From positions 372,001 through 436,000 of the forward strand of contig NZ_CP045700.1 of the NCBI RefSeq assembly GCF_009601765.2: DNA of 64,000 bases, in the 5' to 3' direction. Source of the stretch: Vibrio algicola. Lineage in GTDB: Bacteria; Pseudomonadota; Gammaproteobacteria; Enterobacterales; Vibrionaceae. The notes below the pieces were generated by a model. It saw only the letters and a program-made list of their open reading frames with translations. It was not told where the DNA came from and made no database searches. Positions 17,215-25,929 of the stretch are shown one piece after another (the stretch's first letter is position 1; the number at the start of each line of letters is the position of its first letter). Both the position numbers and the translations under genes were made by a program.

Positions 17215-18222
17215 TTATGCGACTAATGGCGCTAGTACTTGTAAAAATCGCTCAACATCTTGACGATTAATATCTTTATGCAAAACAAAGCGCATCGGTT
17301 GGCTACAACTAATGGTAATGCCTTGTTGTTGAAGGCTTTGTTTTAATGCGGCTTGATCAATGTTGTCATCGATTTTGGCGAATACAATATTGGTATGCAC
17401 CAGCTCAGGCTTTAAACTAAAAGCGTCTAGGGCATTTAAGCCTTTGGCTAAGATCTGAGCATTCTCATGATCGACTTTCAATTGTGAAACTTGCTCAGTT
17501 AATGCCAATTTACCCGCCGCGGCTAAAATGCCAGCTTGACGCATTCCGCCACCCAGCATCTTACGAATACGACGGGCACGCGAGATAAATTCTTTAGTAC
17601 CCAATAATAATGAACCGACAGGGGCCGCTAAGCCTTTGGATAAACATACCGTCATTGAATCAAAGTATTGCGCGATTTCTTTTACATCGACATCCAGTGC
17701 AACCACTGCGTTATAGACACGAGCGCCATCAAGGTGCAGCTTTAGATCATGTTTATGAGTAAATTCACGTGCTTGCTTTAAATAATCTAAAGGCAGTATC
17801 TTGCCGTTGATGGTGTTTTCAAGGCTAAGTAATTTGGTTTGAGCAAAGTGAGCATCATCGGGTTTAATCGCACGCTCTAATTTTTTAAAACACAAAGTGC
17901 CATCAGGTTCGTTTTCGATCGGTTGTGGTTGAATTGAGCCTAATACCGCCGCGCCCCCCCCTTCAAATTTATAGTTGTGTGCTTGCTGGCCACATAAGTA
18001 TTCATCACCACGCTGACAATGCGCCATTAATCCAAGTAAATTGGCTTGGGTGCCCGATGTCACAAACAATGCCGCTTCAAAACCGTGTTGTTGCGCCGCC
18101 CATATTTGCAGATCATTAACCGTAGGATCGTCGCCATAAACATCATCCCCGACAGCGGCGGTTGCCATCGCTTGACGCATAGCTTGAGTAGGGTGAGTAA
18201 CAGTATCTGAACGGAAATCCAT
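17215..18222 (-). CDS. ltaE: Low-specificity L-threonine aldolase
   Basis: A 335-residue PLP enzyme that cleaves L-threonine and L-allo-threonine to glycine and acetaldehyde. It shows the N-terminal RSDTVTHPT block, the LHLDGARV aspartate that contacts the cofactor, and the Schiff-base lysine in CLSKGLAAPVGS. AAGGAC precedes the start. The codons for Gly-Gly-Gly near residue 90 form a run of eight G (plus-strand C-run 17954-17961), a potential slippage site, but the frame is intact. It stands alone, downstream of the NUDIX gene on the same strand. Confidence 0.94.
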   Translation of the reverse strand: MDFRSDTVTHPTQAMRQAMATAAVGDDVYGDDPTVNDLQIWAAQQHGFEAALFVTSGTQANLLGLMAHCQRGDEYLCGQQAHNYKFEGGGAAVLGSIQPQPIENEPDGTLCFKKLERAIKPDDAHFAQTKLLSLENTINGKILPLDYLKQAREFTHKHDLKLHLDGARVYNAVVALDVDVKEIAQYFDSMTVCLSKGLAAPVGSLLLGTKEFISRARRIRKMLGGGMRQAGILAAAGKLALTEQVSQLKVDHENAQILAKGLNALDAFSLKPELVHTNIVFAKIDDNIDQAALKQSLQQQGITISCSQPMRFVLHKDINRQDVERFLQVLAPLVA

Positions 18223-18311
18223 GTTAAGTCCTTATATTATTTAGAAAAAATAGATTATGTGGTGCTGCTTCTTGGTGTTAGTCAGCTTTGTTATATATAA
18301 CTAATAATGGG

Positions 18312-18836
18312 TTAGCGATCAAAATAACCGCATAGCTTGGCTTTACTGATACAAGTAATGGTTTTGGCATCGGTGAGTACATCATCGCAGATCCATTGTT
18401 CTACTTGTTTCAAACTGGCTTGGGTGACATCAATAATTTCATCGTTATCAAGTTGCTGTTGCGCAGGGGCAGATAAGCGGGTAGCAACAAAAAGATATTG
18501 AATCTCATCACAAAAGCCTGCCATTGGGGTGCATTGCCCAAGTGGGTGTATCTCTTGTGCTCGATAGCCGGTTTCTTCGGTCAGTTCCCGTTTTGCACAA
18601 GTGAGCGGGTCTTCGTTATTTTCAATGGTGCCAGCAGGTAATTCTAAAATCCATTTATTAAGGGAAGGGCGAAACTGCTTAAGTAAAATGATTTCGCCAT
18701 TCTCGGTGATCGGTAAAATGACCGCCGCGCCAGGGTGGATAATCGTGGTGTGACAAATCGATTGACCGGTTGGAAGCGTCACCTCTTTTTCAATTAATTG
18801 AATATTTTTCCATTGATGTAAAATTTGCTGGCGCAT
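18312..18836 (-). CDS. NUDIX hydrolase, ADP-ribose pyrophosphatase-like
   Basis: A 174-residue protein with a Nudix box at about residues 74-98, seen as the glycine-rich PAGTIENNED start followed by AKRELTEETGY with the catalytic REL..EE core. Upstream ILLKQFRP and downstream FVATRL fit the ADP-sugar/ADP-ribose branch of the family, which clears nucleotide-sugar metabolites in the cytosol. The exact substrate cannot be told. It lies 90 bp upstream of ltaE on the same strand and diverges from ravA. Confidence 0.85.
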   Translation of the reverse strand: MRQQILHQWKNIQLIEKEVTLPTGQSICHTTIIHPGAAVILPITENGEIILLKQFRPSLNKWILELPAGTIENNEDPLTCAKRELTEETGYRAQEIHPLGQCTPMAGFCDEIQYLFVATRLSAPAQQQLDNDEIIDVTQASLKQVEQWICDDVLTDAKTITCISKAKLCGYFDR

Positions 18837-18934
18837 ACTAAGATCTAATAAAACACAAATGAGGCTTTCATAGTGCCATTTAGGCTGTTAAATTCAAAGG
18901 TAATTGTTCAAGCCATGGATAGCTCTCAGTTTTT

Positions 18935-18970
18935 CTTATTACTGTTTCTTATTACTGTTTCATATTACTG
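18935..18970. repeat. 13-bp tandem repeat upstream of ravA
   Basis: CTTATTACTGTTT is present twice exactly (18935-18947, 18948-18960) and a third time in altered form (18961-18970). It lies in the ravA/NUDIX divergent promoter region, so copy number could change promoter spacing. Confidence 0.75.
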
Positions 18971-19031
18971 ATTGATGAGCTTTATCTTTGATTGATTATG
19001 TATTCAAAATTGTTTTTAAAAAGGGAAAAGC

Positions 19032-20732
19032 ATGGATCGCACATCATCTTCACAACTATCAAACTCTCAAATCCCAAACACTCAACCAGTCAAGCGCACC
19101 GCTTCACAGCGATCACTGCTCTCTGAGCGTATCAATCAACTGGTGAGCGCGTTATCCGAAGGCGTGTACGAAAGGGAAGATACCATTAAGTTGTGTCTGC
19201 TCGCGGCGTTATCGGGCGAAAGTGTGTTTTTATTAGTGCCTCCTGGTATTGCCAAAAGCTTGATTGCGAAACGTTTAATTCAAGCGTTTGATAATAGCCG
19301 ATATTTTGAATATTTGATGACCCGCTTTTCCACTCCTGAAGAAGTGTTTGGCCCATTAAGCATTCAAGAATTAAAAGATAATGGGCGCTATGTGCGCTTA
19401 ACTGACGGCTATTTACCGACTGCGCAAGTGGTGTTCTTAGATGAAATTTGGAAAGCCGGTCCCGCTATTCTTAATACCTTGTTAACGGTTGTGAATGAAA
19501 AAACTTTTAAAAATGGTAATGATATTGAACCGGTGCCAATGCGCTTATTGGTATCTGCTTCGAATGAGTTGCCTGACGAAGACAGCGGATTAGAAGCATT
19601 GTACGATCGAATGTTGGTGCGTGTGTTTGTTAATCGCATTCAAAACAAACAAAACTTTCGCGCCATGTTAACGGTAGGAACCAAACAAGAAGCGGTGATC
19701 CCTGAAGGGTTAGCGATTAAAGATGATGAATACCAACAATGGCTGCAAGAGTTAGATCAACTTGATCTGACCGAAAGCATGTTTGAAAAACTATACCAAT
19801 TAAAATCGATGCTTGAAGCGAAAGAAAATGCCGCCGGTGATGCCAATGATGAAATGTATGTCTCGGATCGCCGCTGGAAAAAAGCAGTTAAGTTACTCAA
19901 AGCCAGCGCCTATTTTAATGGTCGTGATGAAATCAATGCACTTGATATTCTGCTGCTACAAGATTGTTTATGGAACTCGCCACATTCGCGTTTAGTGGTT
20001 CGAGAATGTGTGTCTAACTTCGCAACCCAGTATGCCTATGATCAAATCTCGATCCAACAAAGTGTCGATCAACAACAAATAAAGATGACCGAACTTGATG
20101 AAGAAATCGTAAAACAATATGCGATGAATTTATCGGCCGATACTGAAGGGACGATACGCCGTAAAAATATTTATCAATACGATCTTTCTACTGCTAAGCG
20201 TTATAAAGTGGGTAACACCTCGGATCTGGTCAAATTAGTGTTATTACAAAGTAATATGTCGGTCAGTGAAAGTGATTCTGGTGACAGCCGTTGGGTGTAT
20301 GTGCCTTTTAAAGAACTTGAACAGCTGATCCGCGAAGGCGGCGGAGATGCTTACGGTTTTGTAAATAAAAAATCCACTTTGTGCCGCTTCCGTTTAGAAG
20401 TCGATCATAAACAACATCTAGTGATTAAAGATATTGCTAATCGATCTATATCGGTAGCGGTTGCGACCACTCAAGGTTTTAATAAAGACAAACTTAATGC
20501 TTGGCATCAATTGGCAGAACAAGTGACCAAGGCATTAAAAGAAGCCGATTTTAGTGTGCGCCAGTCAAAAAATGCCTTCCACGCTTCGTTACCACACAGT
20601 TTCTTAGATAAAAACATTCCATTGATGATTGAATCGAGTTTGCAAGATCTTAGCGGCGCGATTGAGTCGGTGGCACAATTGAGTGAACAAGCTTTAAATA
20701 AAGTGACTCGTTTAGATGAAGCGTTTGAATGA
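19032..20732 (+). CDS. ravA: MoxR-family AAA+ ATPase RavA
   Basis: A 566-residue MoxR-type AAA+ ATPase with a C-terminal region matching E. coli RavA rather than generic MoxR. In E. coli RavA binds the inducible lysine decarboxylase and works with ViaA on respiratory complexes. Walker B FLDEIWKA (about 136) and sensor region VSASNELP are present. Walker A reads VPPGIAKS at 69-76: the usual first glycine is valine, while Gly72, Lys75 and Ser76 are kept. AAGGGAAAAGC precedes the ATG. viaA follows by 61 bp. Confidence 0.93.
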   Translation: MDRTSSSQLSNSQIPNTQPVKRTASQRSLLSERINQLVSALSEGVYEREDTIKLCLLAALSGESVFLLVPPGIAKSLIAKRLIQAFDNSRYFEYLMTRFSTPEEVFGPLSIQELKDNGRYVRLTDGYLPTAQVVFLDEIWKAGPAILNTLLTVVNEKTFKNGNDIEPVPMRLLVSASNELPDEDSGLEALYDRMLVRVFVNRIQNKQNFRAMLTVGTKQEAVIPEGLAIKDDEYQQWLQELDQLDLTESMFEKLYQLKSMLEAKENAAGDANDEMYVSDRRWKKAVKLLKASAYFNGRDEINALDILLLQDCLWNSPHSRLVVRECVSNFATQYAYDQISIQQSVDQQQIKMTELDEEIVKQYAMNLSADTEGTIRRKNIYQYDLSTAKRYKVGNTSDLVKLVLLQSNMSVSESDSGDSRWVYVPFKELEQLIREGGGDAYGFVNKKSTLCRFRLEVDHKQHLVIKDIANRSISVAVATTQGFNKDKLNAWHQLAEQVTKALKEADFSVRQSKNAFHASLPHSFLDKNIPLMIESSLQDLSGAIESVAQLSEQALNKVTRLDEAFE

Positions 20733-20793
20733 GATTATTTATGATGTACTTGAGCTGTAAAAATTTCGAGCAGCCAAAAGGCAGGGCTAAATT

Positions 20794-22245
20794 ATGCTAG
20801 GTATTGACGCGCTTGATATCGCCACCATTTTAGCTGACGCGGAAGTGATTGAGTCAGCATTGCACGATTTAATGGCTCGATCACAACTTATGCCATTGAT
20901 TCAAGAGAATAAAAATGTTGCGACCTTAGTGCGCAATCAACTGGATAAATGGAAAAAGAAAGTCTCTAAAACCGTAATCAATGTGGCACCGTCGCAAAAC
21001 TTGCAAACCGAATTGGCACTCTATCAACAAGTGATCCGCTGGCAAGAAACTGAATTTGTAGAGCGTAGCGATGATTTGCTGCTGCAACTAGAGCCTATTT
21101 CGTCGTTTTACCCTAAAGCGCAACGCTTATTATCCGAATCTAACGCCAAGATTAACCCGATGTTACCGCATTATTTTTGTCACCAGTGGTATCAAAATAT
21201 CCTTGGGGAAGTAAAACAAGCGCAACAGGCGGCATTAGAACAAGAAAAAGCTGATCAATTGGAAGATTTATATCAACGTATCGATACTTTGCAAAATATG
21301 GATAAAGTCGATCCAGATATCAATAATGACTCTGTTGCAGGGCGCTTGTGGGATATGTCGTCGGCAACCTTATCTAAAGCCGATTGGTCGGTGATGAAAG
21401 AGCAAGCCGACTTCTTAAAGAAACACCCTAAATTACAAGATATTGCACAAAGTTTAGGTCGAATGGCGAAAGAAAGCCTCGATCCCGAACAGCCAAAGCA
21501 ATATGCCCAACAAATCATATATCAAGAAGAAGTATCACAGCATGCGACTGACGATATTGTGGGCATTCATGAGAGCGACGATCTTAATAAACTTCTACCC
21601 AATGAGACACTCTTTTTAGCCTATCCAGAGCTGGAAGTAGTTTTCTATAAGCATCTTATTGATAAGCGCTTAATGAACTATAAGATGCAAGGCAAAGCTC
21701 GCAAAGTACGAAAAGTAGCCGCGCAGCAACCATTGCCAAGTAAAGCAGACGAAGATACCGGACCGTTTATTATTTGTGTCGATGCTTCCGGTTCGATGGC
21801 GGGTTTTCCCGAGCAATGTGTCAAAGCGATAGCCTTCGCTTTAATGCAAATTGCGTTAGCGGAAGAACGCGACTGTTTCGTTGTCTTGTTTTCTACCGAT
21901 TACGTGACCTATGAATTAACGCGTCCAGACGGCCTACGAGAGGCAAGCGACTTTTTATCTTATACTTTTCATGGTGGCACGGACTTAGCACCCGCTATTA
22001 CCGCGGCATTAACCCAAATGGAAGGGGCAAGATATAACAATGCCGATTTAGTGATACTGTCTGATTTTATTGCGCCTAAGCAATCGAAAGAGATGATCGC
22101 CCATGTGGATGCACTTAAACGTAATAAAAACCGTTTTCATGCGATTAGTTTATCCAAGTACGCAAATCCCGAGTTAATGAATATTTTTGACCATCATTGG
22201 GCGTATGTGCCAACGGTAGGGCAGAGGTTTGTGAAGCAAAAATAA
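20794..22245 (+). CDS. viaA: VWA-domain protein ViaA
   Basis: A 483-residue partner of RavA. The long helical N-terminal half is followed by a C-terminal von Willebrand A domain from about residue 325. A full MIDAS is visible: DASGS (about 330-334), the threonine in HGGTDLAP and the aspartate in LSDFIAP. ViaA stimulates the RavA ATPase in E. coli and associates with membrane lipids and respiratory enzymes. It is the last gene of a two-gene operon; no strong hairpin is seen directly after it. Confidence 0.92.
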   Translation: MLGIDALDIATILADAEVIESALHDLMARSQLMPLIQENKNVATLVRNQLDKWKKKVSKTVINVAPSQNLQTELALYQQVIRWQETEFVERSDDLLLQLEPISSFYPKAQRLLSESNAKINPMLPHYFCHQWYQNILGEVKQAQQAALEQEKADQLEDLYQRIDTLQNMDKVDPDINNDSVAGRLWDMSSATLSKADWSVMKEQADFLKKHPKLQDIAQSLGRMAKESLDPEQPKQYAQQIIYQEEVSQHATDDIVGIHESDDLNKLLPNETLFLAYPELEVVFYKHLIDKRLMNYKMQGKARKVRKVAAQQPLPSKADEDTGPFIICVDASGSMAGFPEQCVKAIAFALMQIALAEERDCFVVLFSTDYVTYELTRPDGLREASDFLSYTFHGGTDLAPAITAALTQMEGARYNNADLVILSDFIAPKQSKEMIAHVDALKRNKNRFHAISLSKYANPELMNIFDHHWAYVPTVGQRFVKQK

Positions 22246-22502
22246 AATTTAATCGCGGCAGGATTGATGGTTTAGTATACACTTTGTTGGTAATTCGATC
22301 GGCTCGGTATGCTTTTTAATCGGTTGAATCAAAAAAGTAAAATTTCTTATTGACTCATTTTTGTAATCAAGTAAAGTACATCTCGTTCCCAAGGGAAAGC
22401 AATTAAAAGCTTCTTGAGAAAATAAATTGAATGATATGGCGAAAGCGGTATCAAGATGGTGTCTTAACTTTGCAGTTAGGCGCATCGCAATAAGAATTGC
22501 GT

Positions 22503-22589
22503 GCCCTGGTGGTGGAATTGGTAGACACAAGGGATTTAAAATCCCTCGGCGTTCGCGCTGTGCCGGTTCAAGTCCGGCCCGGGGCACCA
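22503..22589 (+). tRNA. tRNA-Leu (anticodon UAA), CCA encoded
   Basis: An 87-nt class II tRNA. The acceptor GCCCTGG pairs with CCGGGGC before ACCA; the D-arm carries GGTAGACA; the anticodon loop TTTAAAA gives UAA. A long variable arm (CGGCGTTCGCGCTG) and T-arm GGTTCAAGTCC follow. It reads UUA/UUG leucine codons. A terminator follows at once, and a decayed copy of the 3' half lies 120 bp downstream. Confidence 0.97.
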
Positions 22590-22598
22590 TCTATAACG

Positions 22599-22629
22599 AA
22601 GGCTTACCAGTATTGGTGAGCCTTTTTTA
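22599..22629 (+). terminator. Terminator of tRNA-Leu
   Basis: AAGGCTTACCAG pairs with GGTGAGCCTT around a short loop and ends in six T. It is duplicated at 22722-22752. Confidence 0.85.
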
Positions 22630-22650
22630 TTGGCTATGATTTAACAAAAT

Positions 22651-22712
22651 GGGAATTTAAAATCCAGTCAGTGGTTCGCTCTGTGCAGTATCATGTCAGT
22701 TCGAGAGCACCA
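22651..22712 (+). pseudogene. Decayed tandem copy of the tRNA-Leu 3' half
   Basis: From 22651 the sequence resembles the real tRNA from its anticodon stem (22531) through the variable arm to GCACCA. The 5' acceptor and D-arm are missing and the T-arm is mutated, so no functional tRNA can form. The following 27 bases and terminator (22707-22733, 22722-22752) match the real locus almost exactly, 123 bp away. Confidence 0.85.
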
Positions 22713-22721
22713 TCTATAACG

Positions 22722-22752
22722 AAGGCTTACCAGCATTAGTGAGCCTTTTTTA
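22722..22752 (+). terminator. Duplicated tRNA-Leu terminator
   Basis: Second copy of the hairpin at 22599-22629. It differs in the loop and one stem position but is still a sound stem followed by T residues. It may now shield the MaoC-like gene from tRNA read-through. Confidence 0.75.
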
Positions 22753-22833
22753 TTACCTGCTATTCAAGGAAAGATTCAAGAAAATGTTAAACGTTTGCGT
22801 CTAAGTTGATGGAATTAGAGAAGTATTGGCTTT

Positions 22834-22862
22834 TATGACGGATTGGTAATTTATACTATAAT
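22834..22862 (+). promoter_or_regulatory. Candidate sigma-70 promoter for the MaoC-like gene
   Basis: A consensus TATAAT at 22857-22862 is preceded at 17 bp by TATGAC (22834-22839), a weak -35. Transcription from here would give a leader of about 230 nt. The rest of 22753-23096 shows nothing else clear. Confidence 0.4.
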
Positions 22863-23096
22863 TCCAAGTCATAAATTTATTAGTGAATCATTGTTTTATG
22901 TCAATTCGATGTCAAAGAGTGGATTTTTTTAAAAACCAAGAAAAAGCATAACATCATGTTCTATATGATTTTTTGTTTTTAAGGATACGGGTGTACGCTC
23001 GAAAGTATTTGCACCGCTTTGGGAAGTACTTCAAAATTAAACATAATTGAGCAACTGGTACGAGTTGTAATAGAAGATAAAGGGCAAAGACTCATT

Positions 23097-23777
23097 ATGA
23101 AAGTCGTTGATATTATAAAACATAAAACAGACTCGCTAGCGAAGCATCAGTTTGACTTAAAGGAATTGATGTCACCAGTATTAAGAGCCTACTGGACTGA
23201 TTTTATTAATAGAGCGAATTCTCAACAAATTTTTCCTTGGTTGAAAGAACACCAAGCACCAGCTGTTAACGAAGAAATCGCACCGACTTCACCTATCATT
23301 GAACTGTCTGCAGCAGCGGAAGCACTTTATGTTGAATTACGCACGAAAGTTGGCGAAGAGCTTCATGTTGGTGACTGGTTAACGGTGGATCAAGAGCGGA
23401 TCAATGCTTTTGGCCAAGTGACTGAAGATATGCAGTGGATCCATACGAATCCCGATCGCGCAGCAGAAGAATCACCATTTAAAACCACCATTGCACACGG
23501 TTTTTTAACTTTGTCTTTGCTGTCTCGTTTAACCGATAGTGTCGATGAAAAAAATCCACCATTTCCGACCGCTAAAATGACGGTTAATGTCGGGTTAAAT
23601 GAAGTTCGTTTTCCTTACCCTGTAAAGTCGGGTAACCAAGTACGAGCTCGCAGTAAATTATTAAAAGTTACCCCGATTAAACGTGGGTTAGAGATCGAGC
23701 GTGAAATCAAAGTCGAAATCGATGGTATCCGTCGCCCAGGTTGCGTGGTTATTTCGGTTGTACGCTTGTACTTTTAA
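23097..23777 (+). CDS. MaoC-like (R)-specific enoyl hydratase family protein
   Basis: A 226-residue protein with a C-terminal MaoC hot-dog domain (about 85-226). The hydratase motif reads QVTEDMQWIHTNP, with the catalytic Asp and His in family spacing, followed by IAHGFLTLSLL. Such enzymes hydrate enoyl-CoA to (R)-3-hydroxyacyl-CoA, linking fatty-acid oxidation to storage polymer or lipid synthesis. The N-terminal 80 residues are helical and less conserved. ATG 23097 was preferred over an in-frame TTG at 23019, since the MKVVDII start looks like the natural beginning. Monocistronic. Confidence 0.83.
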   Translation: MKVVDIIKHKTDSLAKHQFDLKELMSPVLRAYWTDFINRANSQQIFPWLKEHQAPAVNEEIAPTSPIIELSAAAEALYVELRTKVGEELHVGDWLTVDQERINAFGQVTEDMQWIHTNPDRAAEESPFKTTIAHGFLTLSLLSRLTDSVDEKNPPFPTAKMTVNVGLNEVRFPYPVKSGNQVRARSKLLKVTPIKRGLEIEREIKVEIDGIRRPGCVVISVVRLYF

Positions 23778-23810
23778 TCATTCGAATTTAAAATCGATCA
23801 CCCAATTTTA

Positions 23811-23845
23811 AGCAGCGCTGACTCACCTCAGCGCTGTTTTATTTT
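23811..23845 (+). terminator. Terminator after the MaoC-like gene
   Basis: CAGCGCTGA (23813-23821) pairs with TCAGCGCTG (23828-23836) around a 6-nt loop, followed by a T-rich tract. Confidence 0.88.
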
Positions 23846-23883
23846 ATCCAACTTATTACATTATTAATTATCGAGGCCTTCCA

Positions 23884-24162
23884 ATGGCAAGAACTGCAGC
23901 AGCACTACATATTTTAGTTAAGCATGAATCTCAAGCACAAGATATTATTGCCCAACTTAAAAAAGGCGCTAAGTTTCAAGCTTTAGCAAAAAAATACTCT
24001 ACTTGTCCATCGGGTAAGAAAGGTGGTGATCTGGGTGAGTTTCCAAAAGGTGCGATGGTACCTGCGTTTGATAAAGTGTGCTTTTCGGCAGAAGTATTAA
24101 CGCCGCATCTAGTAAAAACCAAATTTGGTTGGCATGTGGTCAAAGTGCTATACAGAACTTAG
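23884..24162 (+). CDS. ppiC: Parvulin-type peptidyl-prolyl isomerase (PpiC family)
   Basis: A 92-residue single-domain parvulin without signal peptide, so cytosolic. The family blocks are all present: [11 protein letters not shown] at the N terminus, [23 protein letters not shown] in the centre (read here as FQALAKKYS then [11 protein letters not shown]) and FGWHVVKV at the end. It matches E. coli PpiC in length and order; the enzyme isomerises prolyl bonds. It is flanked by terminators on both sides, so it is its own unit. Confidence 0.95.
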   Translation: MARTAAALHILVKHESQAQDIIAQLKKGAKFQALAKKYSTCPSGKKGGDLGEFPKGAMVPAFDKVCFSAEVLTPHLVKTKFGWHVVKVLYRT

Positions 24163-24192
24163 TCGTTTTACTTTCATAAAATCAGCTGAAAT

Positions 24193-24233
24193 AAAAAAGA
24201 GTTCCGTTATGTTTAATAACGGAACTCTTTTTT
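24193..24233. terminator. Bidirectional terminator, ppiC/EAL gene
   Basis: A perfect stem runs from 24193-24210 to 24216-24233 (core GAGTTCCGTTAT and ATAACGGAACTC) with a 5-nt loop and A/T tracts on both sides. Confidence 0.92.
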
Positions 24234-24273
24234 GTATTTGAGATTACTGGTTAATCCTAGAGCGAAAACTCGA

Positions 24274-25080
24274 TCATGCTGCAACAGGGATCATAGGTTC
24301 TGGCATTGCAAGGAAATAGCCTTGATACATATCGATATTAAGAGAACGCATGCTATCAAGTTGCTCTTGGCACTCAATGCCTTCAATCACGGTCTTAGCG
24401 CCACAATTATGGGCTACTTTTAATGCATCGAGTAATTTTTCTTTAGAGCCTTGCATAAACTCAGTCAGTAGACCACGATCAATTTTTACAATGTGTGGAC
24501 TAATAAGATTAACGCGATCTTGATTGGAATACTCTTGACCATAATCATCGATTGCAACATGAAATCCATGCTCGTTGATTTTTTTCACCGATGCTCTGAG
24601 CTCTCTGACATCATCACAACGCATTTCGAGTAGTTCTAATACAATTTGAGATGAACTGACATTTAACTGCTTCAGTTGATTAATAAAGCGAACTTCTTGC
24701 TGGCACTGACTATTAATTTTTTGTGCTGAATTTGGCAATAGGTTTAGAAATAATTGCAAATCTTGATATTGTGAATTGGCAAAATTATTGACATGAAGGA
24801 TGCGGCTAATTAAATCAATCGCCATTTTATCAATATTGACTGGGTTTTGATCTGAAAAGTAAAAGCCAGGACAAACCCGATTGCCATTTTGATCTTTGAT
24901 TCGGATCAGTGCCTCAACCCCAATGATATTATTATGTTGGTCAAAAATTGGCTGAAACACGCTGCTAAGGAGCATCTCCTTATATTTCGCAAAGTGATTA
25001 CCAATATCATCCTTGAAAAAGCGCATTTTAAAATTATTGGGCATGGATTCGAGCTCAAAGTAAGGTTGTTGAAGTGGCAC
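24274..25080 (-). CDS. Stand-alone EAL-domain cyclic-di-GMP phosphodiesterase
   Basis: A 268-residue protein that is almost only an EAL domain. Key positions are kept: Glu in EALIRI (about residue 55), Asn in FLNLLPN, Glu in LELLEM, the Asp pair in IDDYGQEY, Lys in VKIDRG, Glu residues in VIEGIE, and Gln in QGYFLAMPEP. This supports c-di-GMP hydrolysis to pGpG. No GGDEF, PAS or membrane segment is present, so the sensing input is unknown. The start is GTG 25080; ATG 25044 is an alternative. Monocistronic. Confidence 0.87.
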   Translation of the reverse strand: MPLQQPYFELESMPNNFKMRFFKDDIGNHFAKYKEMLLSSVFQPIFDQHNNIIGVEALIRIKDQNGNRVCPGFYFSDQNPVNIDKMAIDLISRILHVNNFANSQYQDLQLFLNLLPNSAQKINSQCQQEVRFINQLKQLNVSSSQIVLELLEMRCDDVRELRASVKKINEHGFHVAIDDYGQEYSNQDRVNLISPHIVKIDRGLLTEFMQGSKEKLLDALKVAHNCGAKTVIEGIECQEQLDSMRSLNIDMYQGYFLAMPEPMIPVAA

Positions 25081-25293
25081 AATTTAACAGAGAGTGCATT
25101 TGGTAGCTATAAACTAATATTTAAAATGCTCATTTAATCAGCGATCTCTTAATTTAAATCAAACTTCTGTGTTTGCTGACATTTTGATAACTTTGATTGT
25201 CAGTACAAGTGAGTATTTCGTGCTTGTGGCTGAGGTTCTGATGCAAGTTGACCCAACGAAACCGTCTAGAAAATTGTGAGAAACAGTCACTTA

Positions 25294-25902
25294 TTAATGC
25301 GTTTTAACCTTAAGCCAACGTCTAATTTTTTGCTGACGTAAGTAAAGTAACAAAAGACTGATCATAAGATAAATCACGGGCTCGACAATGCCAGATTTGA
25401 CGGACCAATAATAATGAATAGGGGCCAGTATTGCGGCAAGGTATACCCAGTTATGCAATTGCTGCCATTTTTTTCCTAGCTTTCTTTGCATCGATTGAGT
25501 TGAGGTCAAAGTCAGTAAAAACAAAATAATCCACACACTTGCACCCACAACAAGATACGGACGTTTAATAATTTCACTGCCGATTAATTGCCATTCTAAG
25601 GCTAAATCAAACCATGCAAAACTTGAAAGGTGTAATAATGCCCACACAAAACAATATACTCCCAACAGACGACGTACTCGGATCAATGCACCGAGTTTGA
25701 ATTTCTGCGTAACAGGTGTGATCAGTAGCGTGAGTAATAAACTATTGATCGCGGTTTTACCAGTAAAGTGAATAATAGGCTCAACAGGATCTGCGCCTAA
25801 ATAACCATTCACAACAGCAAAATAGAGCCATAAAAATGCAAAGATATGCCCAGTATGAATGAGCACTTTTAACCATATTGTATGTTTAGGAAGTAACGTC
25901 AT
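25294..25902 (-). CDS. msrQ: MsrQ, haem-binding membrane subunit of MsrPQ
   Basis: A 202-residue inner-membrane protein with about six hydrophobic helices and histidines placed for haem (HTGHIF near 17, LLHLSSF near 90, LHNWVYLA near 145). It is the YedZ family, which passes electrons from the quinone pool to MsrP for repair of oxidised periplasmic methionines. It follows msrP by 27 bp on the same strand, the standard msrPQ order. A basic C-terminal tail (RQQKIRRWLK) is probably cytoplasmic. Confidence 0.93.
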   Translation of the reverse strand: MTLLPKHTIWLKVLIHTGHIFAFLWLYFAVVNGYLGADPVEPIIHFTGKTAINSLLLTLLITPVTQKFKLGALIRVRRLLGVYCFVWALLHLSSFAWFDLALEWQLIGSEIIKRPYLVVGASVWIILFLLTLTSTQSMQRKLGKKWQQLHNWVYLAAILAPIHYYWSVKSGIVEPVIYLMISLLLLYLRQQKIRRWLKVKTH

Positions 25903-25929
25903 AGAGGTCTGCCATCGAATGGTTTAGGA

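Noticed and set aside
22249..22590. 113-codon minus-strand frame across the tRNA-Leu gene
   Set aside because: It is the antisense of the tRNA and its leader; such frames are a known artefact of tRNA-Leu loci.
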